The notes under the pieces are model-generated. The model did no database searches, was not told the origin of the DNA, and was given only the letters and a program-made list of their open reading frames with translations. Source: JAJCYL01 sp965206015 (GTDB lineage Bacteria; Bacteroidota; Bacteroidia; Cytophagales; Cyclobacteriaceae). Taken from it: a DNA stretch of 64,000 nt. A program made the translations under genes and the position numbers. Below are positions 60,602 to 64,000 of this stretch, piece after piece (position 1 is the stretch's first letter; every line of letters starts with the position of its first letter). The stretch lies in the NCBI GenBank assembly GCA_965206015.1, contig CBDBIW010000014.1:1-64000 (forward strand), given 5' to 3'.

Positions 60602-61996
60602 TTATTTGACAAGCAAGAATTGGAATTCATTGCAGGGATTGAATAATCTGAAAATTTCTAAGCCATTTGCGGGAAAATCATAGGCATAGATTTCACTGCC
60701 TACAAACATTAAATCCGTGATCATCCGCAATGCCTCTTCTGTTCCGTCAGGAACTGGAGAACCTTCCGGCACTGTTCTATAGAAATATTTATCTAGTAAA
60801 TTGATTGATACTTTGTTAATCTCTGTGACTGAAGGTATGAATTCCCTAAAATATAGGTCGCCATTGTTCATAATTAATCCCAGTGAATATATTGGAATAG
60901 TGGGATCATTCAGTTCGACTCCGTATAAAAAGGCGAATCCACCTACATCTGGAAAACTCTCAATTATCAATCCGGTATTATTGTCAGCGTCCGCTAATGA
61001 ATTACCCTCTTCATCAAATATAAACTGGGAATTAATCGTATAAACATCTGCGGTAAACCCGAGGCCACTGCTACTGACCACAGTATTTTGAATGATTATA
61101 TTACCCAAGCCCCGACTCTGATCTGAAAATATAGGATTGTTGTCTGGCTCCGTGCTACACAGACTTGGTCCCGCTGCCTCTAATTGCCCTATGGTAACTT
61201 CAGCAATATCGTTACGGAAACCATTCAATACGAATGAAAATGGTTCTTCAAGAACCAATACATCACCTTCCAGCGAATAGCTTGTGCTATGTTCAATGGA
61301 AATAATCTGATTAGTGACGATTTCGTCAGGAGATTCGCCAATTCCTGCAAACTCAGCATGAAGAGTCCTTTTCTCAATATCTAGGGCCCAAAATATTGAA
61401 ATATTTCTATCAGATAATATTAGTTGTTGCCTTGTTGCCGCATTATCTAATCCTATCCTTGAAAATAACTCCAAATTTTGCGCTATTTCAATACCGAACA
61501 GGTTGTCATCATTTGCACTTGCCGGCTCAAAAATCAATGTGGTTATATCAAAGACGTCAGTCTTGCTCCTAAAAACCAGACTCTCCTCCAATTTACTAAC
61601 GAATAAGAATTCGTATTCTGCGCCAAAAGTTGTGTCATCTATTTCAAATAAAAACTGAAAGACACTATAGGTTTCAAAAATTAACTCCAATCCAAGCGAA
61701 TTGTCAACTCTATAAGTGATGGTTTGATTCCTGTACTCACCGTCGTCGTCAGGAACATCAGACTTTATATTAACAGTACCATCCGGATCAAAATCGAGTA
61801 GAATGAAGAATGTTCCAGATTCGTTTGTAGGTTTATATGCCAGTTTCCAGCCATTAGGTGGAGCAATTAGTTCGTCTTGCAACTCCTGAATGGCAGCTGC
61901 AACTCGTTCCTCAGGAGGGGCGAGATTGGGCTCATCATCCCCGCAGGATGTCATCAGCAAGCTCAAAACGACAATAGGGAAAAACTTTTTAATCAT
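60602..61996 (-). CDS. DUF4302-type lipoprotein
   Basis: 464 residues. Lipoprotein signal V-L-S-L-L-M-T-S-C-G-D-D, then the usual N-terminal DUF4302 pattern E-R-V-A-A-A-I-Q-E-L and P-P-N-G-W-K-L-A-Y-K-P and a beta-rich remainder. These lipoproteins accompany SusD and the zinc-metallohydrolase in Bacteroidota outer-membrane uptake loci and may bind substrate. It overlaps the metallohydrolase stop by 4 bp. No enzymatic motif is evident. Confidence 0.82.
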   Translation of the reverse strand: MIKKFFPIVVLSLLMTSCGDDEPNLAPPEERVAAAIQELQDELIAPPNGWKLAYKPTNESGTFFILLDFDPDGTVNIKSDVPDDDGEYRNQTITYRVDNSLGLELIFETYSVFQFLFEIDDTTFGAEYEFLFVSKLEESLVFRSKTDVFDITTLIFEPASANDDNLFGIEIAQNLELFSRIGLDNAATRQQLILSDRNISIFWALDIEKRTLHAEFAGIGESPDEIVTNQIISIEHSTSYSLEGDVLVLEEPFSFVLNGFRNDIAEVTIGQLEAAGPSLCSTEPDNNPIFSDQSRGLGNIIIQNTVVSSSGLGFTADVYTINSQFIFDEEGNSLADADNNTGLIIESFPDVGGFAFLYGVELNDPTIPIYSLGLIMNNGDLYFREFIPSVTEINKVSINLLDKYFYRTVPEGSPVPDGTEEALRMITDLMFVGSEIYAYDFPANGLEIFRLFNPCNEFQFLLVK

Positions 61997-62886
61997 TGAA
62001 TCGCATTTAATTGATCTTGTATCGCCTCTCTAACCTGATTTAGGTCGAGGTTCACAACCTTTTCATAGTGTTGTGATATGGCTGTTAACTTTTCGCATAT
62101 TTTCTCACGCCCCTCATTGCGATTCTCACAATCTGCGGTTGTACAATCCTCTTCTATATTCATGAAGTTTTCCTCAAAATCAGGATCGAACAAGAAGAAG
62201 GCTACAGTTTCAGCGAAATCTTCATTTGGTGAACTTGTGGCATATGGAGAAGTAAATCCCCGAGTCAATGCTTCATCATCATTTAATGTAAGCCAGGATC
62301 CTGCACTTGTATAACCCAATGGAGATATGGTCTCGAATGAGCCAGGTAATTTATAGCGCTGATGGATGATGTGAGCAAATTCGTGATAAACAGTTTGCAA
62401 TTGTAAATCCCGCCATTCATCGTCGGTGGGGTCAAGGTCATTAATATTGGTAAAAGTAATTTGCGCTCCTGCGTCAGCTGTTCCTAATATTATTGTGCCA
62501 TCACCATTAAAGATTGGACCACCCAACAAAACAACTTCTGATGGTACGTGTGCTTTAAAAAATTCTTCCCCGCCATCAATTGATAAATAAGGATCAATCC
62601 AAAAGTGTTGAATGAAATCAAGCATTGGCCTCACTATTTCAATTTTTGGAGGTGTTACCTTCTGAGCAGGATTGGCGTAGCGATCTACAAATTTATATCT
62701 GACTGCCATGCCATATTTTACAGTAAAATTTTTTTCAATGTGAATGTCTAAATCCGTTTCCAGTTGTAAATCGGGCTCATTGATTGGGACATTAATGTTA
62801 TCTTCAGGATAGCAAGAACTAACCGCTGAAGCCAACGCTAAAATTGCTATTCGATTTACATGGTTTTTAGTCCAAAAAGCTCTCAT
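61993..62886 (-). CDS. Substrate import-associated zinc metallohydrolase lipoprotein
   Basis: 297 residues. A lipobox-like S-S-C-Y-P near residue 25. The active site is V-Y-H-E-F-A-H-I-I-H-Q (HExxH, about 166-176), with S-P-N-E-D-F-A-E-T (third ligand region, about 228-236). These proteins are known as import-associated metallohydrolases next to SusC/SusD. Outer-membrane or periplasmic, probably acting on peptides or glycoconjugates. 12 bp from the SusD stop. Confidence 0.88.
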   Translation of the reverse strand: MRAFWTKNHVNRIAILALASAVSSCYPEDNINVPINEPDLQLETDLDIHIEKNFTVKYGMAVRYKFVDRYANPAQKVTPPKIEIVRPMLDFIQHFWIDPYLSIDGGEEFFKAHVPSEVVLLGGPIFNGDGTIILGTADAGAQITFTNINDLDPTDDEWRDLQLQTVYHEFAHIIHQRYKLPGSFETISPLGYTSAGSWLTLNDDEALTRGFTSPYATSSPNEDFAETVAFFLFDPDFEENFMNIEEDCTTADCENRNEGREKICEKLTAISQHYEKVVNLDLNQVREAIQDQLNAIQ

Positions 62887-62898
62887 TTTATGTTTGAT

Positions 62899-64000
62899 TT
62901 ATCTTGGATTTGGTTCTAACCCGCCAACATCTATAGCAGACGCTGGTATCTGGATAATTTTCCTGGGGTCATCATCACTTAGCTGTATGGTCGTAGTTTC
63001 ATCAATTAACTCATGTACTACTTCGATATCAAATCTCTTGATATCATACCAACGCATTCCTTGTCCAATAAATTCCTTCTGCCGTTCAAGCAATAGAAAT
63101 CTTCGTACCAGTGATGCCTCTTGAACGAAAAAGTTATTACCAGCCCCAAAGAATGTGCGGAGTGCATCTATAGTAAGTTCGGTTTCACCTCCGCTATATC
63201 TTCGATCAATTAGCACCTGGAGGTCATCGATAGCATCATCAACTCTGCCCTCTTCAATGTATGATTCTGCCCTATTGAGCAACACTTCCTCTCCCCAAAA
63301 AGCTATTCCAATATGATAAGGTAATCCTACATTGGAGTTGAGACTACTGCGTTCAAACAAGCTCTCATGTCTGCTAGGAAAGCTTCCATTCGTGCCTTTT
63401 ACGAATGCTGGATCTCGTCTTTCGTCAGTAGCTCCAAAGAATAAATTATTATTGAATAAGTTATTGTACAAATTTATAGTTGGACCATGTCCAAAATCTG
63501 GTCGTTGAATTAAGGAGATTTTACGCATTAATAGCAAGTTGCTGGCTTGCTCCGGAGATGTGTAAAGCTGAGGGTAACCAGTAATTGAAGATTTTGCTAT
63601 TTCAAATTCATCCGAAGTAAAATCTCTGACGAAGACCGAGGGGTTTTGTCCCAATAAGTCTGTACTAAACTTGATACAGGAATCATAATCCTCTTTAAAA
63701 AGATAAAATCTTGACGCAAAAGCTATTGCGGCATTACGATTGAAATGATATTTACCAGAATTGGCGAAGAAATTATCATCAACTAGCTCAAGACCTCTCA
63801 GCATATCCTCTTCAACTCTATCATAAACCTCTTGAACAGTATTACGCTTGTACTGTTGGATAAAAACAGTTTCGGGCGTATCAACATAAGGTACTCCTAA
63901 ATCAGTATTGGCAGATTGTGGATCGTAATGTTCAGCAAATAGATTGACCAACATAAAGTGACCGTAAGCTCTTGTTAACAAAGCTTCCGATTCAATGGCA
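62899..64000 (-). CDS. SusD/RagB-family outer-membrane lipoprotein, 5' part missing
   Basis: The frame runs off the right edge (in frame through 64000 with no start); about 367 residues are visible. TPR-like helices (R-A-Y-G-H-F-M-L-V-N-L-F) and the conserved end G-Q-G-M-R-W-Y-D-I-K-R-F show the SusD fold. I-P-x-x-A-I-D near the C-terminus also fits. A SusC TonB-dependent receptor is expected just beyond the edge. It would bind substrate at the surface and pass it to the receptor. Confidence 0.9.
   Translation of the reverse strand, partial: AIESEALLTRAYGHFMLVNLFAEHYDPQSANTDLGVPYVDTPETVFIQQYKRNTVQEVYDRVEEDMLRGLELVDDNFFANSGKYHFNRNAAIAFASRFYLFKEDYDSCIKFSTDLLGQNPSVFVRDFTSDEFEIAKSSITGYPQLYTSPEQASNLLLMRKISLIQRPDFGHGPTINLYNNLFNNNLFFGATDERRDPAFVKGTNGSFPSRHESLFERSSLNSNVGLPYHIGIAFWGEEVLLNRAESYIEEGRVDDAIDDLQVLIDRRYSGGETELTIDALRTFFGAGNNFFVQEASLVRRFLLLERQKEFIGQGMRWYDIKRFDIEVVHELIDETTTIQLSDDDPRKIIQIPASAIDVGGLEPNPR

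Overview
The window looks like a chromosomal segment of a marine or soil-type Bacteroidota (Cytophagales-like) bacterium. Indicators are a SusD-family protein with its zinc-metallohydrolase and DUF4302 companions, a type IX secretion sorting domain, Gfo/Idh/MocA proteins with Tat-type signals, a DUF3784 remnant, and the absence of clear Shine-Dalgarno sequences. The genus is not determined. No rRNA, tRNA or CRISPR array was seen.

Region 1 (1 to about 16.9 kb) is the structural half of a Mu-like myovirus prophage, visibly richer in GC than the rest. A leftward block carries the small and large terminase, portal, gp36/gp37-like proteins, gpG and a MuF protein cut by the window edge. A rightward block carries protease/scaffold, capsid, lysis genes, sheath, tube, tail chaperone, tape measure, baseplate, fibre and an adenine methylase. 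The chaperone has an open -1 frame that was almost certainly meant to be reached by programmed frameshifting. Early genes (transposase, repressor) would lie left of the window. The right end abuts a truncated alpha-glucan phosphorylase gene.

Region 2 (17 to 30.3 kb) holds a few intact housekeeping or metabolic genes (adenosine-type kinase, DivIC/FtsB-like, gluconate permease, aldehyde dehydrogenase, an outer-membrane protein) set in a graveyard of pseudogenes. These include a K+ channel, AarF kinase, SLC13/DASS symporter, type ISP restriction enzyme, PEGA-like lipoprotein, and IS5 and IS1595 transposases. A restriction-modification cassette with a frameshifted nuclease sits between two folded palindromic sites that resemble cassette recombination sites.

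Region 3 (30.3 to 41 kb) is a signalling and envelope block: an orphan TAXI-type binding lipoprotein with a C-terminal membrane anchor, a YHS protein, a Crp/Fnr regulator, an OmpR/histidine-kinase pair, a CPBP protease, and a 1175-residue protein joining a membrane segment and an AraC DNA-binding domain to an FtsX/MacB-type permease. An IS3 remnant and a sugar-isomerase-like TIM-barrel protein follow.

Region 4 (41.6 to 53 kb) has a T9SS surface protein with fifteen 25-residue repeats, an IS4 element with 21-bp perfect ends, and a probable N-acetylhexosamine salvage cluster: a GH109-like enzyme, a sugar nucleotidyltransferase and an N-acetylhexosamine-kinase-like phosphotransferase, with a second Gfo/Idh/MocA protein and a sulfatase-modifying-factor-like protein on the other strand.

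Region 5 (53 to 64 kb) has an ammonium transporter with a downstream porin, several secreted or membrane proteins of unknown role, a GT-C glycosyltransferase, a truncated SGNH-hydrolase-like gene, and the 3' part of a SusD-type uptake locus that runs off the right edge.
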